Shown: in pieces, positions 36,342 to 45,070 of the stretch
How positions within the stretch are numbered: position 1 is the stretch's first letter
Layout: each line of letters begins with the position of its first letter
Source: Paraburkholderia terricola
GTDB taxonomy: Bacteria > Pseudomonadota > Gammaproteobacteria > Burkholderiales > Burkholderiaceae
DNA length: 55,379 bases
Direction: 5' to 3'
Assembly (NCBI RefSeq): GCF_900142195.1
Contig: NZ_FRAB01000043.1
Location: 1-55,379, forward strand
Made by a program: the position numbers and the translations under genes
Notes under the pieces: model-generated
Seen by the model: the letters and a program-made list of their open reading frames with translations, nothing else
What the model was told of the DNA's origin: nothing
The model's database searches: none

Positions 36342-36356
36342 TATACTCTGCCCATG
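36342..36356 (+). promoter_or_regulatory. -10-like box immediately before the rnc start
   Basis: TATACT at 36342-36347 ends 6 bases before the rnc ATG (36354), which would place a transcript start at or next to the ATG. No Shine-Dalgarno sequence precedes the ATG (upstream bases are CTCTGCCC) and the -35 region is weak (TTTCGC or TTCGCG). Confidence 0.4.
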
Positions 36357-37625
36357 CCCCTATCTCCGTTGGAAAGCCGTTTGCGCTACGAATTTCGCAA
36401 TGCGGAATTGTTGCGCCAGGCTTTAACGCACCGCAGTCATAGTTCCACGCACAACGAACGGCTCGAGTTTCTCGGCGATTCCGTTCTGAACTGCGCGGTG
36501 GCTGCGCTTTTGTTCCAACGCTTCGGCAAACTGGACGAAGGCGATCTGTCGCGCGTCCGCGCCAATCTGGTCAAACAGCAGTCGCTTTACGAGATCGCTC
36601 AGGCCCTCAATATCTCGGAAGGTTTGAGGCTCGGTGAAGGCGAGTTGCGCAGCGGCGGCTTTCGCCGGCCCTCCATCCTCGCCGACACGCTGGAGGCGGT
36701 GCTGGGCGCGGTATTTCTCGACGGCGGTTTCGACGCCGCCCAAACGGTCATCAAGCGCCTTTACGTGCCGATCCTCGATCACATCGATCCGCGCACGCTG
36801 GGCAAGGACTCCAAGACGCTGCTGCAGGAGTATCTGCAGGGCCACAAGATCGCGCTGCCTACTTACACGGTGGTTGCGACTCATGGCGCAGCGCACAATC
36901 AGCAATTCGAAGTCGAATGCACGGTGCCGAAGCTGGACGTGAAAGTGTCGGGTTCCGGTGCGAGCCGCCGGGCGGCGGAGCAGGCTGCGGCCAAGAAGGC
37001 GCTCGACGAGGTGATGGCGGCGGCGCCCGCCGTGGTCGCCAAGCCGAAGCGCTCGAAGGGCGCCCGCGCGGCGAAGCACGCCGAGCCTGAGATCGTGCCC
37101 GGCGTGACCGGCGTGCAGGCCGCGCTCGATCTGCGCAGTCCGGATCGCAAGGGCGAACGCGGCACTGGGCGGACCGAGGCCCGAGCGGTAGCCGCGGCAG
37201 CAATGGAGCCGTCCGCCGAACGGCCGTTGCCGACAGCCGCTGCCGCGCCGCTGGCCGTGATTCGCGCCGCGCACGTCGAATATAGCGGGCAAGAGAAGTC
37301 CGAGCGCGCCGAGAAGGCGGATAAAGCGTCGGCTCACGGAGCCGACAAGTCGTCTGAGAAGGCGACTGAACAGGCGGCAGCGGACAAGCCAGCCGAGAAG
37401 TCCGATACGAAACCGACGGAGGCGAAGTCAGCCGACGCGAAACCCGTCGAAGCCGCCAGCGTCCGCAGCGCCGAAAAACAAACCGAAAAACACGCCGACA
37501 AACACCGCAGCCGCGACCCCGCAGCCGGCGCAGCCGTGCCCGCGCCCGGCATGCCGGCGTCCACCGAACACGAACCCGGCGTAGCCGACGCGGTGCAAAC
37601 CCGCGTCGCCGATGCGGGCCATTGA
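36354..37625 (+). CDS. rnc: Ribonuclease III, with a long C-terminal extension
   Basis: 423-aa protein, nearly twice the usual 225-230 residues. The endonuclease domain (about 5-130) contains the signature NERLEFLGDSVLN with catalytic Glu38 and Asp42, and ADTLEAVLGAVFLDGG. The double-stranded RNA-binding domain (about 155-225) ends SGASRRAAEQAAAKKALDEV. The remaining 200 residues are an Ala/Lys/Glu/Pro-rich, probably disordered tail with many short A-E-K repeats. It processes rRNA precursors and double-stranded RNA. It is followed by era, as usual. Confidence 0.95.
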   Translation: MPLSPLESRLRYEFRNAELLRQALTHRSHSSTHNERLEFLGDSVLNCAVAALLFQRFGKLDEGDLSRVRANLVKQQSLYEIAQALNISEGLRLGEGELRSGGFRRPSILADTLEAVLGAVFLDGGFDAAQTVIKRLYVPILDHIDPRTLGKDSKTLLQEYLQGHKIALPTYTVVATHGAAHNQQFEVECTVPKLDVKVSGSGASRRAAEQAAAKKALDEVMAAAPAVVAKPKRSKGARAAKHAEPEIVPGVTGVQAALDLRSPDRKGERGTGRTEARAVAAAAMEPSAERPLPTAAAAPLAVIRAAHVEYSGQEKSERAEKADKASAHGADKSSEKATEQAAADKPAEKSDTKPTEAKSADAKPVEAASVRSAEKQTEKHADKHRSRDPAAGAAVPAPGMPASTEHEPGVADAVQTRVADAGH

Positions 37626-37679
37626 TTGCCATCGGCGCGTCCATTCCGCGCGCCGAGTTGAACTTGCCGTAGCCCGAAT

Positions 37680-38579
37680 ATGAACGCTCCCACTCCCACT
37701 GGTTTCCGCTGCGGCATGGTCGCGATCGTCGGCCGCCCGAACGTCGGCAAATCCACGCTGATGAACGCGCTGGTCGGCCAGAAAGTCAGTATCACGTCGC
37801 GCAAGGCGCAGACCACGCGCCACCGCATCACCGGCATTCATACGCTCGAAGACGCGCAGTACATCTTCGTCGACACGCCGGGTTTCCAGACCAAGCACAG
37901 CGGCGCGCTGAACCGTTCGCTCAATCGCGCGGTCACGTCCACGCTGACTTCGGTCGATGCCATTCTGTTCGTGATCGAAGCCGGCCGTTTCGGCCCGGAC
38001 GACCAGAAGGTGCTCGACCTGATTCCGCCGTCGGTGCCCACGCTGCTGATCGCGAACAAGCTCGACCGCGTGTCCGATAAGGATTCGCTGTTCCCGTTCA
38101 TGCAGCAGGTAAGCGCGCTGCGCGAGTTCAACGAAATCGTGCCGCTGTCGGCGAAAAATCCCGACGACATCAAGCGTCTGATGGCGACCGTCAAGCCGTT
38201 CCTGCCGGAAGGCGCGCCGATCTATGGCGAAGACGACCTGACCGATCGCAGCGAGCGTTTCCTCGCCGCTGAAATCCTGCGCGAAAAAGTGTTCCGCTGG
38301 ACCGGCGACGAATTGCCGTACACGAGCACCGTGCTGATCGACAAGTTCGAAACCGAAGGGCGCCTGCGCCGCATTTTCGCGACCATCATGGTCGAGCGCG
38401 ATACGCACAAGGCGATGATCATCGGCCAGAAGGGCGCCAAGCTGAAGCAGATCAGCACCGAAGCACGTCTCGACATGGAAAAGCTCTTCGACGGTCCGGT
38501 GTATCTGGAAACCTTCATCAAGGTAAAGAGCGGTTGGGCCGACAACGAGGCAGGACTCCGCGCGTATGGGTACGAATGA
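37680..38579 (+). CDS. era: GTPase Era
   Basis: 299-aa ribosome-assembly GTPase. G1 is GRPNVGKST (residues 18-26), G3 DTPGFQTK, G4 NKLDRV, followed by a KH RNA-binding domain (about 210-295; AMIIGQKGAKLKQI) that binds the 16S rRNA 3' end. recO begins inside its last codons (14-base overlap). Confidence 0.97.
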   Translation: MNAPTPTGFRCGMVAIVGRPNVGKSTLMNALVGQKVSITSRKAQTTRHRITGIHTLEDAQYIFVDTPGFQTKHSGALNRSLNRAVTSTLTSVDAILFVIEAGRFGPDDQKVLDLIPPSVPTLLIANKLDRVSDKDSLFPFMQQVSALREFNEIVPLSAKNPDDIKRLMATVKPFLPEGAPIYGEDDLTDRSERFLAAEILREKVFRWTGDELPYTSTVLIDKFETEGRLRRIFATIMVERDTHKAMIIGQKGAKLKQISTEARLDMEKLFDGPVYLETFIKVKSGWADNEAGLRAYGYE

Positions 38580-39477
38580 CGCGTCGATGACGCTGAATTC
38601 CGACGCTGACCCGGACGACTCCCAGCCGGCCGCGCCGGCGCGCGAGCCGTCCAGACGAACCGCCAAAAAATCCTCCCCGAGCGCCGGAAGCGCGCAGGGC
38701 GCCGAGGGCGAGCCGCGCAAAGCGCCGGCGCGCCGCGCGCCCAGAAGCGCTGCGTCCGCATCCGAATACCGGATCGCGGAACAGCCCGCCTTTGTCCTGC
38801 ATAGTTACCCGTATCGCGAGACCAGTCTGATCATCGACGTGCTCTCGCGCGATCACGGCCGTCTCGCGCTCGTCGCCAAGGGCGCGAAGCGTCCGCACTC
38901 CGCACTGCGCGGCGTGTTGCAAACGTTCCAGCCGCTCGCGTTGTCGTGGTCGGGCAAATCCGAAGTGCGCACGTTGACCGGCGCCGAATGGGTCGGCGGA
39001 ATGTTGCCATTGACCGGCGGCGCGTTGCTCTGCGGCTTCTACGTGAACGAACTGCTGGTTAAATTCTGCGCGCGCGAAGATCCGCATCCGCAACTGTTCC
39101 ATCATTACGTCGTCACGATGACGCGTCTCGCGCACGACGAACCGCCCGTGCAGGTGCTGCGTTCGTTCGAGCGCGTGCTGCTGCGCGAAACAGGCTATGC
39201 AATGGCGCTGGATCGCACCGTCGCGCGCAAGGCGGTGCAGGCCGAGGGCCGCTACGTGTTCGACCCCGAGCGCGGCGTGCGCGAGGCGTCCGACGATCTG
39301 CCCGCGCAATGGCCGGTGGTCGCGGGACAAACCTTGCTCGATATGGAACAGGACGATTACCATCGAGCGCAGACCGTGGCGCAAAGCAAAACGCTGATGC
39401 GCTTTCTGCTCAACACTTATCTAGGCGGCACGCCGCTCGCGACGCGCCAGATCCTGATCGACTTGCAGAATCTATGA
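38566..39477 (+). CDS. recO: DNA repair protein RecO
   Basis: 303-aa mediator of RecA loading in the RecFOR pathway. An unusual polar N-terminal extension (about residues 1-62, Asp/Ser/Pro/Ala-rich) precedes the OB fold, which begins at FVLHSYPYRETSLIIDVLSRDHGRLALVAKGAKRPHS, cited here as the position of the family start near residue 68. The helical C-terminal domain ends TPLATRQILIDLQNL. The zinc cysteines of some RecO proteins are absent. An alternative start nearer the OB fold is possible; the ATG at 38566 overlaps era. Confidence 0.92.
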   Translation: MGTNDASMTLNSDADPDDSQPAAPAREPSRRTAKKSSPSAGSAQGAEGEPRKAPARRAPRSAASASEYRIAEQPAFVLHSYPYRETSLIIDVLSRDHGRLALVAKGAKRPHSALRGVLQTFQPLALSWSGKSEVRTLTGAEWVGGMLPLTGGALLCGFYVNELLVKFCAREDPHPQLFHHYVVTMTRLAHDEPPVQVLRSFERVLLRETGYAMALDRTVARKAVQAEGRYVFDPERGVREASDDLPAQWPVVAGQTLLDMEQDDYHRAQTVAQSKTLMRFLLNTYLGGTPLATRQILIDLQNL

Positions 39478-40238
39478 GCTTCTTTCTTACGTCGCCGACC
39501 GTGATCGACCTGGGCGTGAACATCGATCACGTCGCCACGCTGCGCAACGCGCGCGGCACGACTTACCCCGACCCGATCCGCGCCGCGTTGCTCGCCGAAG
39601 AGGCCGGCGCCGACGCGATCACGCTGCACTTGCGCGAAGATCGCCGCCATATCGTCGACGCCGACGTCCACAAGCTGCGGCCGCTCCTGAAAACGCGCAT
39701 GAACCTGGAATGCGCGGTCACGCAGGAGATGCTCGACATTGCCTGTGAAGTGCAGCCGCACGACGTTTGCCTCGTGCCGGAAAAACGTCAGGAGCTGACG
39801 ACCGAAGGCGGCCTCGATGTCGCCGGCCAGTTCGAAGCCGTGCGCGCCGCATGCAGGCAACTCGCCGACGCGAACTCCCGCGTGTCGCTCTTCATCGACC
39901 CGGATGAGACCCAGATTCGCGCCGCGCATGAAGCCGGCGCGCCGGTGATCGAACTGCACACCGGCCGTTACGCGGAAGCGCACGATCCCGCCGAGCAGCA
40001 GCGCGAATACGAGCGCGTGGTTCGCGCGGTCGAGTTCGGCGCGACGCTCGGCATCAAGGTGAATGCGGGCCACGGTCTGCATTACACGAACGTCCAGCAG
40101 ATCGCCGCGATCGAGGGCATCGTCGAGTTGAATATCGGCCATGCGATCGTCGCGCACGCGATCTTCGCCGGCTGGGACAACGCGGTGCGCGAGATGAAGG
40201 CGATCATGGTCGCAGCGCGTCTCGGCGCTCGCGCCTGA
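39474..40238 (+). CDS. pdxJ: Pyridoxine 5'-phosphate synthase PdxJ
   Basis: 254-aa TIM-barrel enzyme joining 1-deoxyxylulose 5-phosphate and 3-amino-2-oxopropyl phosphate in PLP synthesis. LGVNIDHVATLRNAR (catalytic Asp/His region), AITLHLREDRRHI, CLVPEKRQELTTEGG, SLFIDPD and VNAGHGLHYTN are all present. ATG overlaps the recO stop (ATGA), and its own TGA shares a base with an ATG of the acpS frame (TGATG). Confidence 0.96.
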   Translation: MSFFLTSPTVIDLGVNIDHVATLRNARGTTYPDPIRAALLAEEAGADAITLHLREDRRHIVDADVHKLRPLLKTRMNLECAVTQEMLDIACEVQPHDVCLVPEKRQELTTEGGLDVAGQFEAVRAACRQLADANSRVSLFIDPDETQIRAAHEAGAPVIELHTGRYAEAHDPAEQQREYERVVRAVEFGATLGIKVNAGHGLHYTNVQQIAAIEGIVELNIGHAIVAHAIFAGWDNAVREMKAIMVAARLGARA

Positions 40239-40261
40239 TGCGGCCCGAGGCGGCGTCGCAC

Positions 40262-40705
40262 ATGGCGATCTACGGCATCGGCACGGACATCGTTCAGGTC
40301 AGCCGCGTGGCCGCGGTCATGACGCGCACCAAGGGCCGTTTCGCGGAAAAGGTGCTCGGGCCTGACGAGCTGCGCGTCTATCACGCGCGCCAGGCGCGTT
40401 CGGCGGCGCGCGGTCTCGCGTTTCTCGCCACGCGGTTTTCGGCGAAAGAAGCCTTCTCGAAAGCGATCGGCCTCGGCATGCACTGGCCGATGACCTGGCG
40501 CGCGCTGCAAACGCTCAACAAGCCGAGCGGCGAGCCGATGGTGGTCGCCTCGGGCGAACTGGCCGCGTGGCTCGACGCCCGCGGCATCACGGCGCGCGTG
40601 ACGATCAGCGACGAGCATGATTACGCGGTGTCGTTCGTCATAGCGGAAACGGGGGCTGTGGCGCGAGAGCCCGTCGCTCCGCACGCGCCCGCCAGCGACG
40701 AATAA
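40262..40705 (+). CDS. acpS: Holo-ACP synthase AcpS
   Basis: 147-aa transferase adding 4'-phosphopantetheine to acyl carrier protein. IYGIGTDIVQVSRV (metal-binding Asp) and FLATRFSAKEAFSKAIG (metal Glu, substrate Lys) are diagnostic. The family start MAIYGIGTDI is at 40262; an ATG at 40238 that overlaps the pdxJ stop would add eight residues and may be used through coupling. The last 20 or so residues are a variable tail. It would modify the AcpP encoded 13 kb upstream. Confidence 0.92.
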   Translation: MAIYGIGTDIVQVSRVAAVMTRTKGRFAEKVLGPDELRVYHARQARSAARGLAFLATRFSAKEAFSKAIGLGMHWPMTWRALQTLNKPSGEPMVVASGELAAWLDARGITARVTISDEHDYAVSFVIAETGAVAREPVAPHAPASDE

Positions 40706-40710
40706 AACTC

Positions 40711-40741
40711 GAAGGCGGCCGCCCTGGCCGCGTCTTTTTTG
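40711..40741 (+). terminator. Rho-independent terminator after acpS
   Basis: Stem GCGGCC (40715-40720) / GGCCGC (40726-40731), loop GCCCT, then GTC and six Ts. It closes the rnc-era-recO-pdxJ-acpS run before nagZ. Confidence 0.8.
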
Positions 40742-40768
40742 CCCTGAGCTTCCTTCTAGCGGAATTCG

Positions 40769-41797
40769 ATGAAAACAACTCCCGGACCGGTCATGCTCGA
40801 CGTGGTCGGCAAAACGCTGAACCACGACGACAAGCGCCGCCTTGCCCATCCGATGACCGGCGGCGTGATCCTGTTCGCGCGCCACTATGAGAGCCGCGCG
40901 CAATTGATTGCGCTGACTGATTCGATCCGCGCGGTCCGCGAGGATCTGCTGATCGCGGTCGACCACGAGGGCGGGCGCGTACAGCGTTTTCGCACCGACG
41001 GCTTCACGGTCTTGCCGTCCATGGGCAAGCTCGGCGCACTGTGGGACAGCGACGTTCTGCACGCGACCAAGGTGACGACCGCGATCGGCTACATCCTCGC
41101 CTCGGAGTTGCGCGCGTGCGGCGTCGACATGAGCTTTACGCCCGTACTCGACTTGAACTACGGGCAGTCGCAAGTGATCGGCGATCGCTCGTTTCACCGC
41201 GATCCGCGCGTGGTGGCGCTGCTGGCGAAGAGCCTCAACCACGGCCTCGCGCTGGCCGGCATGAGCAATTGCGGCAAGCACTTTCCGGGGCACGGTTTCG
41301 CGCACGCGGACTCGCACGTCGCCATGCCGGTCGACGACCGCTCGCTCGACGAAATCCTGCGCGACGACGTGGCGCCGTATGACTGGCTCGGTTTGTCGTT
41401 GGGATCGGTGCTTCCCGCCCATGTGGTCTATCCGAAGGTCGATTCGAAGCCGGCGGGTTTCTCGCGCATCTGGTTGCAGGACGTTCTGCGCAACAAGCTG
41501 CGTTTCGAAGGCGCGATTTTCAGCGACGATCTTTCGATGGAAGCCGCGCGCCAGGGCGGCACGCTGACCGAAGGCGCGAGCGCCGCGCTGGAGGCCGGTT
41601 GCGACATGGTCTTGATCTGCAATCAGCCGGATGAAGCGGAGAAGGTGCTGGACGCGCTGCGCTTCACGCCGTCGAAGGAATCGCGGCAGCGCCTCAAACG
41701 TATGCGGCCGCGCGGCAAGGCGCTGAAGTGGAGCAAGCTGGTTGCCGACCCGCAGTATCTGCAAGCGCAGGCGTTGCTGCGCAGCGCGTTCGCATAA
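40769..41797 (+). CDS. nagZ: Beta-N-acetylhexosaminidase NagZ
   Basis: 342-aa family 3 glycoside hydrolase of cytoplasmic peptidoglycan recycling. It removes GlcNAc from GlcNAc-anhydroMurNAc peptides. DHEGGRVQRFR, SFTPVLDLN, GDRSFHRDP, the catalytic His/Asp loop KHFPGHGFAHADSH and the nucleophile Asp in FSDDLSMEAA are all seen. GGAA lies before the ATG. Between it and acpS is a terminator, so it probably has its own promoter. Confidence 0.95.
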   Translation: MKTTPGPVMLDVVGKTLNHDDKRRLAHPMTGGVILFARHYESRAQLIALTDSIRAVREDLLIAVDHEGGRVQRFRTDGFTVLPSMGKLGALWDSDVLHATKVTTAIGYILASELRACGVDMSFTPVLDLNYGQSQVIGDRSFHRDPRVVALLAKSLNHGLALAGMSNCGKHFPGHGFAHADSHVAMPVDDRSLDEILRDDVAPYDWLGLSLGSVLPAHVVYPKVDSKPAGFSRIWLQDVLRNKLRFEGAIFSDDLSMEAARQGGTLTEGASAALEAGCDMVLICNQPDEAEKVLDALRFTPSKESRQRLKRMRPRGKALKWSKLVADPQYLQAQALLRSAFA

Positions 41798-41844
41798 GCC
41801 ACGCGGTAGCCACGCAGCAATCATGCAGTGGCATTTAAGCGGAC

Positions 41845-41884
41845 AAAAAAACGGCGCATCGAATCAATCGAGGCGCCGTTTTTA
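41845..41884. terminator. Bidirectional terminator between nagZ and the sigma-54 regulator
   Basis: Stem ACGGCGC (41851-41857) / GCGCCGT (41873-41879), with an additional internal CGA/TCG pairing, flanked by A6 on the left and a T-run on the right. It serves both converging genes. Confidence 0.88.
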
Positions 41885-41920
41885 TTCAGGCCGGTTCGCC
41901 GGCCCGCAAGATCGCACGAC

Positions 41921-43303
41921 TCAGTTCAAACGCATCCGCTGCAACTTGTTGTACAGCGTCTTCGGGCTGATCCCCAGCAGCGACGCCGCGCGATGACGCG
42001 TGCCACCCACCGCATCGAGCGTCGCGCGAATCAGCATTTCCTCGACGTCCGCGAGCGGCGTGCCGACAGTGACCTGCACGCGGCTGCCGTTCAGATCGCG
42101 GCCGTTCGCCGAAGCCGTCTCGTCGGCGCGCAACGATTCCAGCACATCGCCCGACGCGTGATACGCACGCCGCACGCGATCCTGGAGTTCCCGCACGTTG
42201 CCCGGCCATTCGTAGGCGAGACATTCGCGCAGGAAGTTCGGGCCGATCTGCTTGGCGGCTTCCGAGGTGCCGCGCGCGGCCGCTTCGAGATTCAATTCGT
42301 CGACGGTCGCCTGAGCGATCAGCGCCGCATCCTCGCCACGTTCGCGCAGCGGCGGCAGCGTCACGGCGGCGGCTTCCAGCCGCAGCGCGAGATCTTCGTG
42401 CAGGCTGCCGTCGGCGACCGCCGCGCGCGGCATTTTGCGCGTGGAGGCGATCAGCCGGAAGTCCGTCACCACCTGATTGCTGCCGCCGACCCGCATGAAG
42501 GTCTGCGAATCGAGCGCGCGCAGCAGCGCTTCCTGCTGGACCCGCGGCAATTCGGCGATTTCGTCGATGAAGAGCGTGCCGCCGCTTGCCTGCTCGAACA
42601 GACCCGGTTCGCGCTGCTCCGCGCCGCTGAACGCACCGCGTTCGTGGCCGAACAGCAGGCTGTCGAGCGAGCGCTGCGCGGCGAGGCTGCCCGCGCTGCG
42701 GCAATCGAACGTGACGAACGGACCCTTGCGGCGCCGGCTCATGTCGTGCAGCGTGCGCGCCGCAACGTGCTTGCCGGTGCCGGCCTCGCCGGAGATCAGC
42801 ACGGCGGCTTCAGTCGGGGCGATATGCTCGATCGTGTCGTAGACGTGCTGGATCGCCCCGTCGCGGCCCAGCATCGCGCCGAAACGGCCGAGCTGGCGCA
42901 GTGACGCGCGCAGCGTCTGGACTTCCTCGGTGAGTTCATACGGGCGTGGAATACGCGCGAGCAGACTGCGCAAACGCGGTATGTTGACCGGCTTGAGCAG
43001 ATAGTCCCAGATGCCGTGCCGCAAGCCTTCGATCGCGCTCTCGACCGTCGCGTTGCCGGTCATCACGATCACGGGCAAGGCGCCGCCCGGCGGATGCGCC
43101 GGCAAATGCTGCAGCAAATCGAGGCCGCTGCCATCCGGCAGATTCAGGTCGACCAGCACGACGTCGGGGATGAAGCGTGTCAGCGCGGCCCGTGCCTCGG
43201 CGATCGTGGTCGCGGTATCGACGGAAAAGCCGTCGGCGGCGAGGATGGCGGACAGACCCGACAGGCTATTGGGATCGTCTTCAACAATCAGGGCGTGTGG
43301 CAT
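41921..43303 (-). CDS. Sigma-54-dependent response regulator (NtrC family), altered AAA+ motifs
   Basis: 460-aa protein in three domains. The receiver (1-120) has phosphoacceptor Asp52 (VLVDLNLPDGSG), Thr82 and Lys104. The AAA+ domain (about 140-375) has Walker A GEAGTGK (172-178), the sigma-54 loop written GAFSGA (223-228) instead of GAFTGA, and Walker B LFIDEI. A Fis-type helix-turn-helix (HRAASLLGISPKTLYNKL) lies at the C-terminus. Further departures from consensus: His follows the Walker A Lys where Glu is usual, LIASTRK stands for the common IAATNRD sensor I stretch, and LHEDL stands for FREDL. No histidine kinase is adjacent, so it is an orphan regulator here. Activity with sigma-54 is likely but not assured. 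Confidence 0.9.
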   Translation of the reverse strand: MPHALIVEDDPNSLSGLSAILAADGFSVDTATTIAEARAALTRFIPDVVLVDLNLPDGSGLDLLQHLPAHPPGGALPVIVMTGNATVESAIEGLRHGIWDYLLKPVNIPRLRSLLARIPRPYELTEEVQTLRASLRQLGRFGAMLGRDGAIQHVYDTIEHIAPTEAAVLISGEAGTGKHVAARTLHDMSRRRKGPFVTFDCRSAGSLAAQRSLDSLLFGHERGAFSGAEQREPGLFEQASGGTLFIDEIAELPRVQQEALLRALDSQTFMRVGGSNQVVTDFRLIASTRKMPRAAVADGSLHEDLALRLEAAAVTLPPLRERGEDAALIAQATVDELNLEAAARGTSEAAKQIGPNFLRECLAYEWPGNVRELQDRVRRAYHASGDVLESLRADETASANGRDLNGSRVQVTVGTPLADVEEMLIRATLDAVGGTRHRAASLLGISPKTLYNKLQRMRLN

Positions 43304-43617
43304 GGCGAGCGCAATTTTTTAATGGGCGGAATACCGTGTGGGTCGCACCAGACAGTCTCTGGCGCGACCCGCGGGCGCGATGGCTGGCCGTTACTGCCGG
43401 TCGAATGCGAGGCCACCCGGGCAGCGTTTGCCAATGCGGCGCGGGCGCGGCGACTCGGCCGGCATGAACGCGGCGCACGGCGTGTCCCTCTCCATGCAGG
43501 CGAGGCGGCGGCGATTCGACTCATGTAGTTCTGGTCCTTTTTGCTTCTCAGCGGATGCGGTGCCCGGCCTGACGTTTATGACGCGGCCAGATACGGGCAC
43601 TTTCTTCACAGGGTCGG
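43304..43617. other. Intergenic region, no convincing gene
   Basis: Between the start of the sigma-54 regulator and the end of the CsbD-like gene. Short frames exist on both strands but none has a ribosome binding site with a recognisable protein. It presumably holds the regulator promoter; no consensus box was identified. Confidence 0.5.
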
Positions 43618-43824
43618 TCAGAAATCCCGGTTGCTATCGAAGAAGCGGCGTACTTCGAGTTCGGCCTCGTCCCGGGTTTTACCGTAACGCTCCTGGATCA
43701 GGCCGGCGAGTTTGTCGGCGCGGCCTTCGGCCCGGGTCAGTTCGTCGTCCGTCAATTCGCCCCATGCCGTCTTGGCCTTGCCGATCAACTGCTTCCACTT
43801 GCCTTCAGCGATGTCGTTATTCAT
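43618..43824 (-). CDS. CsbD family stress-response protein
   Basis: 68-aa protein MNNDIAEGKWKQLIGKAKTAWG, continuing LTDDELTRAEGRADKLAGLIQERYG. This is the CsbD (YjbJ) pattern: a small, acidic, hydrophilic protein often induced by general stress. Function is unknown. The inner ATG at 43824 is chosen because the longer frame adds 55 residues foreign to the family. An AGGTGCGAG box lies upstream. Confidence 0.92.
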   Translation of the reverse strand: MNNDIAEGKWKQLIGKAKTAWGELTDDELTRAEGRADKLAGLIQERYGKTRDEAELEVRRFFDSNRDF

Positions 43825-44007
43825 CTCGCACCTCCCGAGTTGAGAAAAAAATAAAGCCATGCTGGCGTTCTTCGATGGTAAGCAGTGACTGTGCCAGACG
43901 CGTTTATCCAAACGAATCAGCGGCTTGGGGCAGGGAGCTGGACGGCGGACGGGCAATTTTGGGAAGGTTCCCGGTAAAGTTTTCCTCAACGATACACGGC
44001 GGCGCCA

Positions 44008-44042
44008 AAAAGAAAAAGCGCCCAGGACGGGCGCTTTTTTTT
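44008..44042. terminator. Rho-independent terminator after efp
   Basis: The stem AGCGCCC / GGGCGCT (about 44017-44035) is flanked by an A-rich run on the left (44008-44016) and eight or more Ts on the right. It can act on both strands; for efp (minus) it lies about 60 bases past the stop. Confidence 0.85.
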
Positions 44043-44099
44043 GCCATTTTTTTCCGGTGCCGGTGTTGCCCCGGCGCCAGAGTCAGGCTTGCAGCGCGC

Positions 44100-44657
44100 T
44101 TAAGCGCGGCTGCGGTATTCGTGCGTACGCGTGTCGATTTCGATCTTGTCGCCGATATTGCAGAAAAGCGGCACTTGCAGTTCGAAACCGGTGTTGAGCT
44201 TGGCGTTCTTCAGCACCTTGCCCGACGACGTATCGCCCTTCACAGCCGGTTCCGTATAGATGATCTCGCGGACCAGCGTAGTCGGCAGTTCGACCGAGAT
44301 CGCCTTCTCGTTGTAGAACACGACTTCGCAAGCCATGCCGTCTTCGAGGTAATGAAGCGCGTCGCCCATCATCTCGCCTTCGACTTCGAACTGGTTGTAG
44401 TCGGCGTCCATGAACACGTACATCGGGTCGGCGAAGTACGAGTACGTGACTTCCTTGCGCTCGAGCACGACGACGTCGAACTTGTCGTCCGCCTTGTAGA
44501 CGCTTTCCATGCCTGCGCCGGTCAGCAGGTTCTTGAACTTCATCTTCACGACGGCGGAGTTGCGGCCCGATTTGTTGTATTCGGCCTTTTGCACGACCAT
44601 GGCGTCTGCGCCGATCATGACGACGTTGCCGGTGCGGAGTTCCTGTGCGGTCTTCAT
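44100..44657 (-). CDS. efp: Elongation factor P (Arg32 type)
   Basis: 185-aa, three-domain factor that relieves ribosome stalling at proline runs. The N-terminal KOW domain has the loop YNKSGRNSA with Arg32 at the tip in place of the Lys34 that E. coli modifies with beta-lysine. Arg32 is the residue rhamnosylated by EarP, whose gene lies upstream. The two OB domains carry the family pattern (FADPMYVFMD, GDTSSGKVLKNAKLNTG). AGGA lies 10 bases before the ATG at 44657. Confidence 0.97.
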   Translation of the reverse strand: MKTAQELRTGNVVMIGADAMVVQKAEYNKSGRNSAVVKMKFKNLLTGAGMESVYKADDKFDVVVLERKEVTYSYFADPMYVFMDADYNQFEVEGEMMGDALHYLEDGMACEVVFYNEKAISVELPTTLVREIIYTEPAVKGDTSSGKVLKNAKLNTGFELQVPLFCNIGDKIEIDTRTHEYRSRA

Positions 44658-45070
44658 AAAACTGTCCTGTACGAAATAAGTAGCTTCAACTATTGCTCAA
44701 CGGCATACGGCGCAAGCGGCTTCGGCGCTTCTCGCATTGCGCGCGGCGCGCCGCTTGAAGCGGGCGCGCCGGCAGCGATGCGGGAAACAAGGCCGGCTCG
44801 CTGTCGGAATCCACGATGGCGCCGCCTATGCGCGGCTCATGCAAACCCTGCAATCCGTTACCTGCTTTTTACCCTGTGCGGGCGTGTACACGAGTGGCGC
44901 CGATGCGCTGAACACGTCCTTGCCGATTTTCTTGCCGTTCGCCGCTGCTTACCGGGAATGATGAGAGCGGGTCGTGCCTCTTTCGAGGCACGTTGATCAG
45001 GCAGGTCGATCTGGGTAGGTTCGCTGTTGCGATCGGGCCGCGCTTGCGTCGTCGGCCGTTGGATAACCGC
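44658..45070. other. earP-efp intergenic region (413 bp), no gene seen
   Basis: No frame with family features. The region is longer than expected for a simple operon gap and likely contains the efp promoter. A run of A/T-rich bases at about 44658-44700 is the best place for it, but no good pair of boxes was found. Confidence 0.45.

Noticed and set aside
40082..41824. 580-codon minus-strand frame opposite acpS and nagZ
   Set aside because: Spans two real genes on the other strand and shows no recognisable domain.
44737..44961. 74-codon plus-strand frame between efp and earP
   Set aside because: No ribosome binding site, no family resemblance and Arg/Ala-rich composition expected of chance frames at high GC.
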